From contig NZ_QGNZ01000003.1 in NCBI RefSeq assembly GCF_003173595.1, positions 186,001 to 250,000 on the forward strand: a stretch of 64,000 nt of DNA, read 5' to 3'. Made by a program: the position numbers and the translations under genes. Each line of letters begins with the position of its first letter. Positions within the stretch are counted from its first letter, which is position 1. This DNA comes from Pedobacter yonginensis. GTDB taxonomy: Bacteria > Bacteroidota > Bacteroidia > Sphingobacteriales > Sphingobacteriaceae. This document shows positions 47,969 through 58,633 of this stretch, in pieces. The notes under the pieces are model-generated. The model saw only the letters and a program-made list of their open reading frames with translations, made no database searches and was not told where the DNA came from.

Positions 47969-49450
47969 ATGTCAAATTATTTTAACACATTACCTCTTAG
48001 AGAAAAATTAAACCAATTGGGTGTTTGCGATTTCATGGACAGTTCTGAATTTTTAGACGGTGTTAGCGCTTTGAAAGGTAAAAAATTAGTAGTTGTAGGT
48101 TGTGGCGCACAAGGCTTAAACCAAGGTTTAAATTTAAGAGATAGTGGTTTAGATGTAAGCTACACTTTGCGTAAAGAAGCTATTGATAGCAAACGCGATT
48201 CGTGGAAAAATGCCACTGAAAATAATTTCAAAGTTGGTACGTATGAAGAATTAATACCAAGTGCTGATGTGGTGATTAACCTTACGCCTGATAAACAACA
48301 TACTTCGGTAGTAAATGCGATTATGCCTTTGATGAAAGAAGGAGCTACTTTATTGTACTCGCATGGTTTTAATATTGTGGAAGAAGGAATGCAAATTCGC
48401 AAAGACTTAACTGTGATCATGGTTGCACCAAAATGCCCAGGTAGTGAGGTTAGAGCCGAATATGTGCGTGGGTTTGGTGTACCAACTTTAATTGCTGTTC
48501 ACCCAGAAAACGACCCTCAAGGCAAAGGCTTGGCGCAGGCAAAAGCATATTGTGTGGGTACAGGCGGTCATAGAGCAGGTGTTTTAAAATCATCGTTCGT
48601 GGCAGAGGTTAAATCGGATTTAATGGGCGAGCAAACCATTCTATGTGGATTGTTGCAAACTGGTTCCATCCTATCGTTTGATAAAATGGTAGAGAAAGGG
48701 ATTGACGCAGGTTATGCTTCGAAACTGGTACAATATGGTGTTGAGGTAATTACTGAAGCTTTGAAGCAAGGCGGTATTACTGCAATGTTGGATAGACTAA
48801 GCAACCCAGCAAAAATTAAAGCTTTCGAGATCTCAGAAGAATTGAAAGACATTATGCGCCCTTTGTTCCAAAAACATCAGGATGATATTATGAGCGGCGA
48901 ATTTAGCCGCACGATGATGGAAGATTGGGCCAATGGTGATAAAAACTTATTAAAATGGAGAGCTGAAACAGGCGAAACGGCTTTCGAAAAAACACCTGCT
49001 GGTGATGTTAAAATTGGTGAGCAAGAGTATTTTGATAATTACTTATTAATGGTTGCCTTTGTTCGTGCTGGGGTGGAGTTGGCTTTCGAAACGATGGTAC
49101 AAGCTGGTATTAAACCAGAATCGGCTTATTACGAATCGTTACATGAAACCCCGCTAATTGCAAATACCATTGCGCGTAAAAAACTTTTCGAAATGAACCG
49201 CGTAATTTCTGATACTGCTGAATACGGTTGTTATTTGTTTGACCAAGCATGTAAACCGCTATTGGCAGATTTTATGAAAAAAGTAGATACCGATTTAGTG
49301 GGTAAAAACTTTAACGAGGGTAAAGACGGTGCTGTTGACAACCGCAAATTAATTGAAGTTAATGAGGCCATTCGCAGTCACCAAGTAGAACAAATTGGTG
49401 CTACATTACGTAAAGCAATGACTGCCATGAAAGCCATCAAAACTGCCTAA
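47969..49450 (+). CDS. ilvC: Ketol-acid reductoisomerase (class II, long form)
   Basis: A 493-aa NADPH-dependent enzyme isomerising and reducing acetolactate/acetohydroxybutyrate. The Rossmann loop is [19 protein letters not shown] (about 38-56), the Mg-binding and active-site region is [17 protein letters not shown] (about 216-232), and there is a duplicated C-terminal knotted domain, so it is the long E. coli-like class. A clear start at 47969. leuC follows after 90 bp with a hairpin in the gap. Confidence 0.98.
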   Translation: MSNYFNTLPLREKLNQLGVCDFMDSSEFLDGVSALKGKKLVVVGCGAQGLNQGLNLRDSGLDVSYTLRKEAIDSKRDSWKNATENNFKVGTYEELIPSADVVINLTPDKQHTSVVNAIMPLMKEGATLLYSHGFNIVEEGMQIRKDLTVIMVAPKCPGSEVRAEYVRGFGVPTLIAVHPENDPQGKGLAQAKAYCVGTGGHRAGVLKSSFVAEVKSDLMGEQTILCGLLQTGSILSFDKMVEKGIDAGYASKLVQYGVEVITEALKQGGITAMLDRLSNPAKIKAFEISEELKDIMRPLFQKHQDDIMSGEFSRTMMEDWANGDKNLLKWRAETGETAFEKTPAGDVKIGEQEYFDNYLLMVAFVRAGVELAFETMVQAGIKPESAYYESLHETPLIANTIARKKLFEMNRVISDTAEYGCYLFDQACKPLLADFMKKVDTDLVGKNFNEGKDGAVDNRKLIEVNEAIRSHQVEQIGATLRKAMTAMKAIKTA

Positions 49451-49488
49451 TGTTAATGCCCTACAGGGGCTTTTAAAAATAAAGAACC

Positions 49489-49523
49489 AAACCTCTTAGG
49501 TTTTTCTTAAATCTAAGAGGTTT
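49489..49523 (+). other. Hairpin between ilvC and leuC
   Basis: AAACCTCTTAG (49489-49499) and CTAAGAGGTTT (49513-49523) pair perfectly over 11 bp with a 13-nt T-rich loop. It is followed by AAAAATAAA, so it is not a plus-strand terminator; it may stabilise or process the mRNA. Confidence 0.6.
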
Positions 49524-49540
49524 AAAAATAAATTAACAAA

Positions 49541-50947
49541 ATGCCGAAAACGTTAGTAGAAAAAATTTGGGATGCACATGTTGTAAAAAGTGAAGAAGGT
49601 TTTCCTGATATTTTATACATTGATACACACCTCATTCACGAAGTAACTTCTCCGCAGGCTTTTGATGGTTTGCGTAAAAGAGGCTTACCCGTTTTACGCC
49701 CCAAGCAAACGGTAGCTACTGCCGATCATAATGTGCCCACCTTAAACCAATTGTTGCCAATTAAAGAGGAGCTGTCCCGTTACCAGGTGGATATGTTGAC
49801 TAAAAACTGTGCTGAATTTGGAATTGAGCTTTACGGGCTAGGACATCCTTTTCAAGGCATTGTGCATGTAATTGGGCCAGAATTGGGCATTACTTTACCG
49901 GGCAAAACAATGGTTTGTGGCGATAGCCATACCTCTACCCATGGTGCCTTCGGCGCAATTGCCTTTGGTATCGGGACCTCGCAAGTAGAGCAGGTTTTTG
50001 CAACGCAATGTTTATTGCAATCGAAGCCTAAAACCATGAAAATCGAGGTAAATGGCAAACTTGGAAAAGGTGTAGGTGCTAAAGACATCATTTTATACAT
50101 CATATCTCAAATTTCTGCAGCTGGTGGAACTGGTTATTTTATCGAATATGCAGGTACAGCCATAGAGGCCCTTAGTATGGAGGCTCGGATGACCATTTGT
50201 AATATGAGCATCGAAATGGGCGCAAGAGGGGGGTTAATTGCTCCAGATCAAACTACATTCGATTACATTAAAGGTAGAGAATTTGCCCCAACAGGCGAAG
50301 CATGGGATAAAGCTTTGGCGTATTGGCAAACTTTATATAGCGATTTGGATGCAAAATTCGATAGTGTTTTAACTTTTGATGCGGCAGATATTGCGCCAAT
50401 GATTACCTACGGAACCAATCCAGGCATGGGAATGGGCATACAAGAGCATATTCCATCAACACAGGCACAGCCAGAGAAAGAAAAACTTTCCTATCAAAAG
50501 GCCTTGGACTACATGGGTTTTGACGATGATGCATCTTTAATTGGTAAAACGGTTGATTATGTTTTCATTGGAAGTTGTACCAACTCTCGTATCGAGGACT
50601 TGCGTGAGGTAGCCGAGTTTGTGAAAGATAAACGCAAAGCGGATAACGTTACAGTTTGGATTGTTCCCGGTTCGAAGCAAGTTGAACAACAAGCTAAAAA
50701 CGAAGGGCTAGACAAAATTTTTGAAGCGGCAGGTTTTCAACTGCGCGAACCAGGTTGCAGTGCTTGTTTAGGAATGAATGAAGATAAAATACCCGCTGGA
50801 AAATATTGTGTATCTACCTCAAATAGAAATTTTGAAGGTAGGCAAGGGCAAAATGCTCGAACCTTGTTGGCAAGTCCGTTAACAGCAGCAGCAGCTGCGG
50901 TAACAGGCAAAATTACCGATGTGAGGGAGTTTTTAGTCGAAAACTAA
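49541..50947 (+). CDS. leuC: 3-isopropylmalate dehydratase large subunit
   Basis: A 468-aa [4Fe-4S] aconitase-family subunit for leucine synthesis. It has the cluster ligands in [15 protein letters not shown] (about 343-357) and [11 protein letters not shown] (about 407-417), the substrate motif [14 protein letters not shown] (about 126-139), and the closing [11 protein letters not shown]. It works with LeuD (52329-52913). It is followed by two short passenger genes before leuD. Confidence 0.98.
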   Translation: MPKTLVEKIWDAHVVKSEEGFPDILYIDTHLIHEVTSPQAFDGLRKRGLPVLRPKQTVATADHNVPTLNQLLPIKEELSRYQVDMLTKNCAEFGIELYGLGHPFQGIVHVIGPELGITLPGKTMVCGDSHTSTHGAFGAIAFGIGTSQVEQVFATQCLLQSKPKTMKIEVNGKLGKGVGAKDIILYIISQISAAGGTGYFIEYAGTAIEALSMEARMTICNMSIEMGARGGLIAPDQTTFDYIKGREFAPTGEAWDKALAYWQTLYSDLDAKFDSVLTFDAADIAPMITYGTNPGMGMGIQEHIPSTQAQPEKEKLSYQKALDYMGFDDDASLIGKTVDYVFIGSCTNSRIEDLREVAEFVKDKRKADNVTVWIVPGSKQVEQQAKNEGLDKIFEAAGFQLREPGCSACLGMNEDKIPAGKYCVSTSNRNFEGRQGQNARTLLASPLTAAAAAVTGKITDVREFLVEN

Positions 50948-51027
50948 GAGTAAAAGAGCATAATGCCTTGAAAATAACCAATGGGCTAATTAAGTGCCCT
51001 AGCCGGTAAAAAAATAAAGCATTTAAA

Positions 51028-51318
51028 ATGATTTTAGAAGTGGCCACATTAAATGTAAAAGCTGGTTTATCTGCTGATTTTGAAGCGGCTTTTAGTCAAG
51101 CTGAAAAAATTATTTCCAATATGGAAGGTTACGTATCGCACCAGCTAAAGAGATGCATAGAAGAAGATGATAAATATATTTTACTGGTAAACTGGGAGAC
51201 ACTAGAGGCGCACACAATCGGATTTAGAGGTTCGGTAGAATATGAAGGGTGGAAAAAATTACTCCACCACTTTTATGAGCCCTTTCCAATTGTTGAACAT
51301 TATGCCGAATTAAACTAA
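51028..51318 (+). CDS. Antibiotic-biosynthesis-monooxygenase (ABM) fold protein
   Basis: A 96-aa protein with the ABM ferredoxin-like fold: LEVATLNVKAGLSADFEAAF, then a central MEGYVSHQLKRCIEEDDKYILLVNWE and the C-terminal FRGSVEYEGWKKLLHHFYEPFP. Such small dimers include cofactor-free monooxygenases and quinone or haem-handling proteins; its own reaction is unknown. It is cotranscribed with leuC in all likelihood (80 bp downstream). Confidence 0.85.
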   Translation: MILEVATLNVKAGLSADFEAAFSQAEKIISNMEGYVSHQLKRCIEEDDKYILLVNWETLEAHTIGFRGSVEYEGWKKLLHHFYEPFPIVEHYAELN

Positions 51319-51377
51319 AGAAATAAAAACTAAGATCCCTTTTCAAGTCTTAGATGGTAAAAGTTAAATAAAAGGTT

Positions 51378-52142
51378 ATGCCGGAAATAGTTTGGGATGC
51401 AACATTATACGATAAGCAACATCGTTTTGTATCTGATTACGGAGCTGATATTTTGCAATGGTTAGCACCAAAGGCAGATGAATATATTTTAGATGTAGGT
51501 TGCGGAACCGGTCAACTGGCTGCACAAATTGCAAAAAGTGGGGCGATTGTTTTAGGTACCGATGCATCAACAGATATGGTTAATCATGCAAAAGCAGCTT
51601 ACCCTGATTTAAACTTTGAAGTGGTTGATGGGACACAGCTCCCCTATCAGGAAAACTTCGATGCCATTTTTAGTAATGCAACCTTTCATTGGATTGAAAA
51701 CCAAGATGCATTAGCTAAGAGCTTGTTTAAAAGCTTAAAACCAGGCGGAAGATTGGTTGCCGAATTTGGCGGAAAAGGAAACGTTAAAAGTATAACAGAT
51801 GCCATTCAAACGGCTGCCCACCAGTTGGAACTTACCGATAAGGTAGTGACGAATTTTTGGTTTTTCCCATCGATAAGCGTTTACAGTACACTATTGGAGG
51901 AGCAAGGTTTCGAAGTTGAACAAGTTTGGTTGTTCGATAGGCCCACAACGTTATTGGGTGAAGAGGGCATGTATGTATGGATTAACCAATTTGCCCAACA
52001 TGCATTCAAAAATTTGAACCACGAAGAAGCTGAATCGATTAAAAATTTAGCCGTAGAAATTCTGAAACCCAATTACTACATCAACGGAGAATGGGTGGCA
52101 GATTACAGAAGATTACGAGTGAAAGCTTGGAAAAGAGCCTAA
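51378..52142 (+). CDS. Class I SAM-dependent methyltransferase
   Basis: A 254-aa methyltransferase. The SAM motif I ILDVGCGTGQLAA (about 37-49), motif II LGTDASTDMV, then FDAIFSNATFHWI and LKPGGRLVAEFGGKGNV, place it near the trans-aconitate methyltransferase/Tam branch. The substrate is unknown; isopropylmalate or aconitate-like acids are possible given the leu operon, but that is speculation. It is 59 bp after the ABM gene. Confidence 0.88.
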   Translation: MPEIVWDATLYDKQHRFVSDYGADILQWLAPKADEYILDVGCGTGQLAAQIAKSGAIVLGTDASTDMVNHAKAAYPDLNFEVVDGTQLPYQENFDAIFSNATFHWIENQDALAKSLFKSLKPGGRLVAEFGGKGNVKSITDAIQTAAHQLELTDKVVTNFWFFPSISVYSTLLEEQGFEVEQVWLFDRPTTLLGEEGMYVWINQFAQHAFKNLNHEEAESIKNLAVEILKPNYYINGEWVADYRRLRVKAWKRA

Positions 52143-52224
52143 AACAATATAAAAATATGCGAAGATACAAGTCCTATTAGCCTCAAATTGATACCACAGT
52201 TAATATCGAGATGATATATTTGAT

Positions 52225-52321
52225 ACTGATGACTTGATACTTACCTGATACTGATTTCTTGATACTGAATACTTGATACCTACTGCTTGATACTGATTTC
52301 TTGATACTGAATACTTGATAC
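52225..52321. repeat. Short direct repeats in the gap before leuD
   Basis: A 29-bp unit beginning CTGATTTCTTGATACTGAAT occurs perfectly twice (52251-52279 and 52293-52321), with further CTTGATACT relatives before it. The second copy ends 8 bp before the leuD start. Same vocabulary as 37476-37622. Confidence 0.75.
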
Positions 52322-52328
52322 TATTAAA

Positions 52329-52913
52329 ATGAAAAAATTCACAAAACTAACCTCGGCTGTAGTGCCTTTAAATATAGAGAATATAGATACCGACCAGATT
52401 ATCCCTGCAAGGTTTTTGAAGGCGACTACTCGTGAAGGATTTGGCGAAAATTTGTTCCGCGATTGGCGTTACGAAAATGATCAGCAACCAAAAGCTGATT
52501 TCGTTTTAAACGACCCAACTTACAGCGGGCAGATTTTAGTGGCCGGAAAAAACTTTGGTTGCGGTAGTAGCCGCGAACATGCAGCCTGGGCCATTCAAGA
52601 TGCAGGCTTTGATGTGGTAATCAGTAGTTTTTTCGCCGATATATTTAAAGGAAATGCATTGAATAATGGTTTACTCCCTATCCAAGTGAGTGAAGAATTT
52701 TTGGCCCAAATTTTCAAAGCAGTAGAAAACAACCCTAAAGCTACCCTAGAGGTTGACTTGGAAAACCAAGCCGTAACCATTTCAGAAACAGCCACTAAGG
52801 AAACATTTGAGATTAATCCTTATAAAAAATCCTGTTTAATAAATGGCTATGATGATATCGATTTTATTTTAGCCCAAAAAGAATTAATAGAAGAATTCGA
52901 ACAAAGTAAATAA
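52329..52913 (+). CDS. leuD: 3-isopropylmalate dehydratase small subunit
   Basis: A 194-aa swivelling-domain subunit of isopropylmalate isomerase. It has the family start [20 protein letters not shown] (about 15-34), the active-site loop [16 protein letters not shown] (about 73-88) and [10 protein letters not shown]. It partners LeuC. The TAA overlaps the ATG of the next gene (TAATG), so translation is coupled. Confidence 0.97.
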   Translation: MKKFTKLTSAVVPLNIENIDTDQIIPARFLKATTREGFGENLFRDWRYENDQQPKADFVLNDPTYSGQILVAGKNFGCGSSREHAAWAIQDAGFDVVISSFFADIFKGNALNNGLLPIQVSEEFLAQIFKAVENNPKATLEVDLENQAVTISETATKETFEINPYKKSCLINGYDDIDFILAQKELIEEFEQSK

Positions 52914-54379
52914 TGTCGCAACCGGTCGTCCATATTACAAACTTAAATTTGAAATACCAGCAAAAGCCGGTGTTAACAGATTTGAATTGGACAATAAATC
53001 GTGGCGAAAATTGGGTATTGGGTGGTAAAAGCGGAAGTGGAAAAACATCATTAGCCAAAGTGATGGTTAGATTACAAAACGCAATTGGCGAAGTAAACAT
53101 AAACTTCAATCCCAATAGCACATTACCAAAACAGGCATTATTTGTAGAAAGTTGGTATCAATTTAAAAATTTAGAAGGCGTAGCAAACTTTTACTATCAA
53201 CAACGCTATACCAGTCAACAAGCAAAAGATACCTTAACGGTGCATGCAGAATTGGTAGGCTATGGCAAAGAGAATAGCCTTCATTTTGATGATGTTGAGC
53301 CCATTTTAGAAGCTTTAAACTTTGCAACCTTTGCAAGTTCGCAATTAATTGAGCTATCAAGCGGAGAGCATAAAAAGCTACAATTGGTTAAAGCCTTATG
53401 GTTAAAACCTCAATTATTAATTATTGATCAACCCTATACTGGCTTAGATGCCGGATCTCGAAAAAACTTAAATACGCTATTAGAAGAGAAATCCGCCGAA
53501 GGCGTTCAATTGATATTGATTTGTAACGATGCTGAATTGCCATCATGCCTAAACCGATTTGCAGAAATCAGGGACGGTAAACTAATTGAAGTTGATTCCA
53601 TCGCTACTGTTGAATCTACATACAACAGTCAAAGGCAAATTCCGGATTTCTTGAAAGATTCGCCGGTTTATGCATCCAATAGCCTAGTAAAAATGGTTAA
53701 TGTAAACATCAGCTATGGCGATAAACAGGTTTTAAAGAACATCAATTGGGATGTTAAGGCTGGCGAAAAGTGGTTGCTGCAAGGCCATAACGGCTCAGGA
53801 AAATCAACATTATTAAGCCTAGTGAACGGAGATCACCCACAATCTTATGCCAACGAACTTTATCTCTTTGGCAGCAAAAGAGGAAGTGGTGAAAGCATTT
53901 GGGACATTAAGCAACACATCGGTTTAATCTCGCCAGAGTTTCATTGGTACTTCGATGCTAATTCAACCGTTTGGCAAAGCATTGCATCGGGTTTTTATAA
54001 TACCGTTGGATTGTTTCAGCAATTGCCATACACCAAAAGTACACAGGTTGATGAATTGGTAGAATATTTTGGATTAACCGAAAGCAAAAATGAGTTATTA
54101 AGCACGCTTCCACTCGGTAAACAAAGATTGGTTTTATTGGCACGAACGATTATTAAAAATCCAGAATTGTTAATTCTAGATGAACCATGCCAAGGTTTAG
54201 ATGGACAGCAAACACAATATTTTAATCAACTAGTTGATGAACTGTGTAGTAATGGCATGACCTTAATTTATGTTGGTCACTTTGAATCGCAGCTGCCAAC
54301 TTGCTTAGAGAAAAGATTATTATTAGAAAAGGGCGAAGTAAAATCAGTCGAAAATATAAATTTAGAAATACTAAACTGA
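52913..54379 (+). CDS. Duplicated ABC ATPase (ModF-like), no membrane part
   Basis: A 488-aa protein with two ABC nucleotide-binding domains and no membrane segments. The first has Walker A GGKSGSGKT (about 39-47) and a LSSGEHKKLQ signature. The second has Walker A GHNGSGKST (about 295-303) and LDEPCQGLD, but its signature is the unusual LPLGKQR rather than LSGGQ. Architecture resembles ModF, a soluble molybdate-linked ATPase. It overlaps leuD by one base and precedes leuB, so it is tied to the leu genes by cotranscription. Its function is unknown. Confidence 0.85.
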   Translation: MSQPVVHITNLNLKYQQKPVLTDLNWTINRGENWVLGGKSGSGKTSLAKVMVRLQNAIGEVNINFNPNSTLPKQALFVESWYQFKNLEGVANFYYQQRYTSQQAKDTLTVHAELVGYGKENSLHFDDVEPILEALNFATFASSQLIELSSGEHKKLQLVKALWLKPQLLIIDQPYTGLDAGSRKNLNTLLEEKSAEGVQLILICNDAELPSCLNRFAEIRDGKLIEVDSIATVESTYNSQRQIPDFLKDSPVYASNSLVKMVNVNISYGDKQVLKNINWDVKAGEKWLLQGHNGSGKSTLLSLVNGDHPQSYANELYLFGSKRGSGESIWDIKQHIGLISPEFHWYFDANSTVWQSIASGFYNTVGLFQQLPYTKSTQVDELVEYFGLTESKNELLSTLPLGKQRLVLLARTIIKNPELLILDEPCQGLDGQQTQYFNQLVDELCSNGMTLIYVGHFESQLPTCLEKRLLLEKGEVKSVENINLEILN

Positions 54380-54388
54380 CGTAAAATA

Positions 54389-54449
54389 GCCACCGAAATA
54401 CAGAACACACAGCATTCTAAGCTTCTGTGAATTCCGAGCTTCCGTGGCA
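54389..54449. repeat. Palindromic relative of the 109-bp repeat
   Basis: GCCACCGAAATACAGAACACACAG faces TTCTGTGAATTCCGAGCTTCCGTGGC, an inverted pair. The right half is the reverse complement of the core GCCACGGAAGCTCGGAAT...CAGAAG of the array at 59085-60660, and the left half resembles the array's last partial unit. It is in the gap before leuB. Confidence 0.65.
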
Positions 54450-54480
54450 AAAAAAATAGTGATAGCATAAGAAGTCAACA

Positions 54481-55581
54481 ATGAAGAAGAACATTTTAGT
54501 AATACCTGGAGACGGTATCGGACCTGAAGTAACCACATGGGGTAAAGCAGCATTAGAAAAAATCGCCGAAATCTTCGGCCATGAATTTGTTTTTGATGAA
54601 GCTTTGATGGGACACGCAGCTATAGAAGTTACTGGCAATCCGCTACCTGACGAAACTTTGGAAAAAGCCAGAAAAAGTGACGCCATCCTCTTCGGAGCCA
54701 TCGGACACGCAAAATATGATAACGACCCAAGTTTAAAAGTAAGACCAGAACAGGGCTTGTTAAAAATCCGTAAAGAACTCGGTTTGTTTGCAAATCTCCG
54801 TCCGATATTACTGTTTGATGAACTTCTTCAAGCCTCGAGCATTAAGCCAGAAATTTTAAGGGGAACCGACATTTTATTCTTCCGTGAACTAACTGGAGAT
54901 GTTTATTTTGGCGAAAAAATACGATCAGATGATAGAAATACCGCTTCCGATTTGATGATTTACCATCGATACGAAGTAGAACGTATTGCGCATAAAGCGT
55001 TCCAAGCGGCTCAACAACGCAGCAAAAGATTATGCTCTGTTGATAAGGCAAATGTTTTGGAAAGCTCTCGCTTATGGCGCGAAACCGTCCAGGAAATTGC
55101 GAAACAATACCCTGATGTAGAAACAGAACACATGTTTATTGATAATGCAGCAATGCAACTCATTAAAAATCCGAAGAAATTTGATGTGGTGTTAACCGCC
55201 AATTTATTTGGAGATATCCTAACAGATGAGGCTTCTCAAATTGCTGGTTCAATGGGTATGTTGGCATCAGCATCGGTTGGGGAAAGCACAGGTTTCTTTG
55301 AGCCCATTCATGGTTCTGCGCACGACATCACCGGTAAGGATCTAGCCAATCCCCTCGCTTCCATCCTATCCGCAGCGCTAATGCTCGAAATTGGGTTCGG
55401 ACTGAAAGACGAAGCTAAATTATTGGTTGATACCATTGATGATGTTTTGAAAGAAGGTTTTAGAACAAATGATATTGCCGATCAAACCACCAACCGATTC
55501 AAAGTTTTAGGCACAGCCGAAATGGGCAAATTGGTACTTAAATTTTTATCTCAAAAAATAAACACAACAACCCAAGCATAA
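54481..55581 (+). CDS. leuB: 3-isopropylmalate dehydrogenase
   Basis: A 366-aa NAD+-dependent oxidative decarboxylase of leucine synthesis. It has [14 protein letters not shown] (about 7-20), the substrate Arg/Tyr region [12 protein letters not shown] (about 132-143), [11 protein letters not shown] (about 218-228) and [19 protein letters not shown] (about 269-287). Its TAA overlaps the leuA ATG (TAATG). Normal length. Confidence 0.98.
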   Translation: MKKNILVIPGDGIGPEVTTWGKAALEKIAEIFGHEFVFDEALMGHAAIEVTGNPLPDETLEKARKSDAILFGAIGHAKYDNDPSLKVRPEQGLLKIRKELGLFANLRPILLFDELLQASSIKPEILRGTDILFFRELTGDVYFGEKIRSDDRNTASDLMIYHRYEVERIAHKAFQAAQQRSKRLCSVDKANVLESSRLWRETVQEIAKQYPDVETEHMFIDNAAMQLIKNPKKFDVVLTANLFGDILTDEASQIAGSMGMLASASVGESTGFFEPIHGSAHDITGKDLANPLASILSAALMLEIGFGLKDEAKLLVDTIDDVLKEGFRTNDIADQTTNRFKVLGTAEMGKLVLKFLSQKINTTTQA

Positions 55582-57086
55582 TGATACACGATCCGAATAA
55601 AGTATATATTTTCGATACCACCTTACGCGATGGTGAGCAGGTTCCGGGCTGCCAGTTAGATACAAACCAAAAAATTGAAATTGCAAAAGCACTTGAATTA
55701 CTTGGTGTAGATGTAATTGAAGCGGGTTTCCCAATCTCTAGTCCTGGGGATTTCCAAAGCGTGGTAGAATTATCGAAAGCCATAAAAAACCCAACCATTT
55801 GCGCCTTAACACGTGCAATTAAAGGAGATATTGATGTAGCCGCAGAATCTTTGCAGTACGCAAAATATCCACGCATCCATACCGGAATTGGAGCATCTGA
55901 TATGCACATTCAATACAAATTTAACAGTACCAGAGAAAAGATTTTAGAAAGAGCAGTTGAAGCAGTTAAATATGCCAAGAAATTTGTTGAGGATGTTGAA
56001 TTTTATGCAGAAGATGCCGGAAGGGCAGACAACGCATTTTTAGCACAGATGATTGAAGCGGTAATTGCAGCAGGGGCTACTGTCGTTAATATTCCAGATA
56101 CAAATGGTTACTGCTTGCCAGACCAGTATGGTGCAAAAATTCTCTATTTAAAAGAAAACGTTAAAAATATCCATCAGGCAATTATTTCTGTGCATTGCCA
56201 CAACGATTTAGGTGTAGCCACTGCGAACAGCATTTCAGGGGTGTTAAATGGTGCCCGCCAAATTGAGTGTACCATTAACGGAATTGGCGAGAGAGCTGGA
56301 AATACCGCTTTAGAGGAAGTTTCCATGATTTTAAAAACACACAGTTTAGGTTTACACACTGGTATTAACAGTAAGCATTTTACAGAAATTAGTGGAATGG
56401 TAAGCCGAATGATGCACATGCCAGTACAACCAAACAAAGCCATTGTGGGTAAAAATGCTTTTGCGCATAGCTCTGGTATTCACCAAGATGGATTTTTAAA
56501 ACACCGTGAAAACTACGAAATTATAAATCCTGAAGATGTTGGACTAAACAGTGCCGATATTATTCTTACCGCAAGAAGTGGCCGCCATGCCTTAAAACAC
56601 CATTTAGAGCGTTTAGATTACGATATCGAAAAAATTAACATCGATGATGTTTACGAACGTTTCTTGGTTTTGGCCGATGAGAAAAAAGACATTACTGATG
56701 ACGATTTGCTTTTTTTAATGAGCGATGGCGAGGTTGAATCTTATAAAAATGGCTACAAATTAAACTTGCTTCAGGTGGTGTGTGGCGATCAGGAAAAACC
56801 TACTGCCACCATTAAATTGCAATACGAAGGGGTGGTAAAAGAAGCCAAAGCGGGAGGAAATGGCCCGGTTGACGCAACCATAAATGCTATTGTAAGTATC
56901 ATTGATAAAGACATTACACTTAAAGAATTTACCATACAAGCCATGCACGGCGGAAGTGATGATGTGAGCAAAGTGAACATGAAAGTAGATTACGAAGGAA
57001 AATCGTTTGTAGGTTTTGGCTTCAGCACGGATATTGTTAAAGCATCGGCAAACGCATATTTAGATGCCATTAATAAATTTTTGTAA
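55581..57086 (+). CDS. leuA: 2-isopropylmalate synthase
   Basis: A 501-aa condensing enzyme, first committed step of leucine synthesis. It has the metal-binding [17 protein letters not shown] (about 10-26), [14 protein letters not shown] (about 210-223) and a C-terminal LeuA regulatory domain (about 385-500) with [20 protein letters not shown], which should mediate leucine feedback. It starts on the overlapping ATG of leuB. A probable terminator follows at 57137. Confidence 0.97.
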   Translation: MIHDPNKVYIFDTTLRDGEQVPGCQLDTNQKIEIAKALELLGVDVIEAGFPISSPGDFQSVVELSKAIKNPTICALTRAIKGDIDVAAESLQYAKYPRIHTGIGASDMHIQYKFNSTREKILERAVEAVKYAKKFVEDVEFYAEDAGRADNAFLAQMIEAVIAAGATVVNIPDTNGYCLPDQYGAKILYLKENVKNIHQAIISVHCHNDLGVATANSISGVLNGARQIECTINGIGERAGNTALEEVSMILKTHSLGLHTGINSKHFTEISGMVSRMMHMPVQPNKAIVGKNAFAHSSGIHQDGFLKHRENYEIINPEDVGLNSADIILTARSGRHALKHHLERLDYDIEKINIDDVYERFLVLADEKKDITDDDLLFLMSDGEVESYKNGYKLNLLQVVCGDQEKPTATIKLQYEGVVKEAKAGGNGPVDATINAIVSIIDKDITLKEFTIQAMHGGSDDVSKVNMKVDYEGKSFVGFGFSTDIVKASANAYLDAINKFL

Positions 57087-57136
57087 ACATAGCTGAACAC
57101 CAAGCTCAAGGTTTTAAAGCAATAAGAAAACAAATC

Positions 57137-57165
57137 GCCAGCTTTAAGGAAAGGTTGGCTTTTTG
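57137..57165 (+). terminator. Probable intrinsic terminator after leuA
   Basis: GCCAGCTTT-AAGG-AAAGGTTGGC forms a stem with one G-U and one bulge, followed by TTTTTG. It would partially separate ilvA from the leu genes. Confidence 0.6.
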
Positions 57166-57195
57166 TAATTTTGAAACACTGTTGTACGTTTTTTA

Positions 57196-57295
57196 AACCC
57201 GATTGAAATGGGCATGAAGCGCAGCGGAATAAAATGAAAAGCGGGACGACCGGAACCGAAAAGCACTGGTATTGCTTTTCAAACAAAAAAATTGA
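57196..57295. repeat. Second copy of the GAAAAGCGGGAC intergenic repeat
   Basis: AACCCGATTGAAATG, GAAAAGCGGGAC and ACCGAAAAGC-loop-GCTTTTCAAACAAAA match the repeat in the DinB-ilvC gap (47655-47825), in the same orientation. The hairpin GAAAAGC/GCTTTTC is conserved while its loop differs. Confidence 0.6.
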
Positions 57296-57304
57296 CACGA
57301 AATA

Positions 57305-58555
57305 ATGAATAATACAATAAAGAATACTTTTGATTTTGAAGGCGCATTGAAAACCTTGGAAGGTGTTGTAAAACGTACACCGCTCGAATTTAATGAGGGT
57401 TTATCATTAAAATACAATGCGAATATTTATCTTAAAAGAGAAGATTTGCAAATTGTACGTTCTTATAAATTGCGTGGAGCCTATAATAAAATTAGCACAT
57501 TAAACCCTGATGCCTTAAAAAATGGCATTGTATGTGCCAGTGCGGGCAATCATGCCCAAGGGGTTGCCTATTCTTGCAAAAAATTAAACATCAAAGGCGT
57601 AATATTTATGCCCGAAATTACCCCCAAGCAAAAAATTAAACAGGTAAATATGTTTGGTGGGAACAACATTGAAATCGTGTTGGTTGGCGACACCTTTGAT
57701 GATTGTTTAAAAGAAGCTTTGATTTATTGCGAGGAAAAATCATCAACATTTATTCCGCCCTTTGATGATGATAAAATTATTGAGGGGCAAGCAACCGTTG
57801 CGATGGAAATTTTTGAAGATTTACCTGAGTTAGATGCCATTATTGTACCTGTTGGTGGTGGCGGTTTAGCCGCTGGCGTAAGTTCTTATTTGCAAACGGT
57901 AAAACCATCAGTAAAAATTTTCGGGGTTGAGCCAATGGGTGCACCTTCGTTAAGCGAAGCCCTAAAAAATGGTGGCCCAGTAACCGTTGAAAACATAGAA
58001 AGGTTTGTTGATGGTGCAGCTGTAAAAAGAATGGGCTGGATTACCTACAAATATTGCAAGGAGCTTTTAAGTTCTACCTACTTAATTCCTGAAGGGCAAA
58101 TTTGCACAACCATTTTAAAGCTTTATAACGAAGATGCAATTGTTGTAGAACCCGCTGGCGCGCTATCGGTTGCCGCATTAGAGCAGGTGAAAGATCAAAT
58201 TGTTGGCCAAAATGTGGTGTGTGTGGTTAGTGGCGGAAATAACGACATTGAGCGCATGCAGGAAATAAAGGAAAAATCTTTGTTGTTTGAAGGTTTAAAA
58301 CATTACTTTATAGTGCGCTTTCCGCAAAGACCAGGGGCTTTAAAACTTTTTGTAAATGAGGTTTTAGGGCCGCAGGATGATATTACACGTTTTGAATTTA
58401 TTAAAAAAACCAATAAAGAGAATGGCCCTGCCTTGGTGGGGATCGAGCTGAGCAACAGAGAGGATTACTCGAGTTTATTACAAAGAATGAAAGATTTCAA
58501 ATTCGAAATTATAGAACTGAATCAAGATCAAACTTTATTTGAATATTTGGTTTAA
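57305..58555 (+). CDS. ilvA: Threonine ammonia-lyase (threonine deaminase)
   Basis: A 416-aa PLP enzyme making 2-oxobutyrate for isoleucine. The PLP lysine is Lys55 in IVRSYKLRGAYNK. ASAGNHAQGVAYS (about 78-90) and the glycine loop VPVGGGGLAAGV (about 180-191) are typical. A single ACT-like regulatory domain follows (about 330-416, YFIVRFPQRPGALKLFV), shorter than the double-ACT E. coli enzyme. Last gene of the BCAA cluster, 218 bp after leuA behind a probable terminator. Confidence 0.96.
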   Translation: MNNTIKNTFDFEGALKTLEGVVKRTPLEFNEGLSLKYNANIYLKREDLQIVRSYKLRGAYNKISTLNPDALKNGIVCASAGNHAQGVAYSCKKLNIKGVIFMPEITPKQKIKQVNMFGGNNIEIVLVGDTFDDCLKEALIYCEEKSSTFIPPFDDDKIIEGQATVAMEIFEDLPELDAIIVPVGGGGLAAGVSSYLQTVKPSVKIFGVEPMGAPSLSEALKNGGPVTVENIERFVDGAAVKRMGWITYKYCKELLSSTYLIPEGQICTTILKLYNEDAIVVEPAGALSVAALEQVKDQIVGQNVVCVVSGGNNDIERMQEIKEKSLLFEGLKHYFIVRFPQRPGALKLFVNEVLGPQDDITRFEFIKKTNKENGPALVGIELSNREDYSSLLQRMKDFKFEIIELNQDQTLFEYLV

Positions 58556-58633
58556 TGGGATTTACATTGAGAAGTTGATGGGAGTTTAATACCCAAGAGG
58601 AATAACTGAATTACTTGGTTAATTGCTTGGCTA

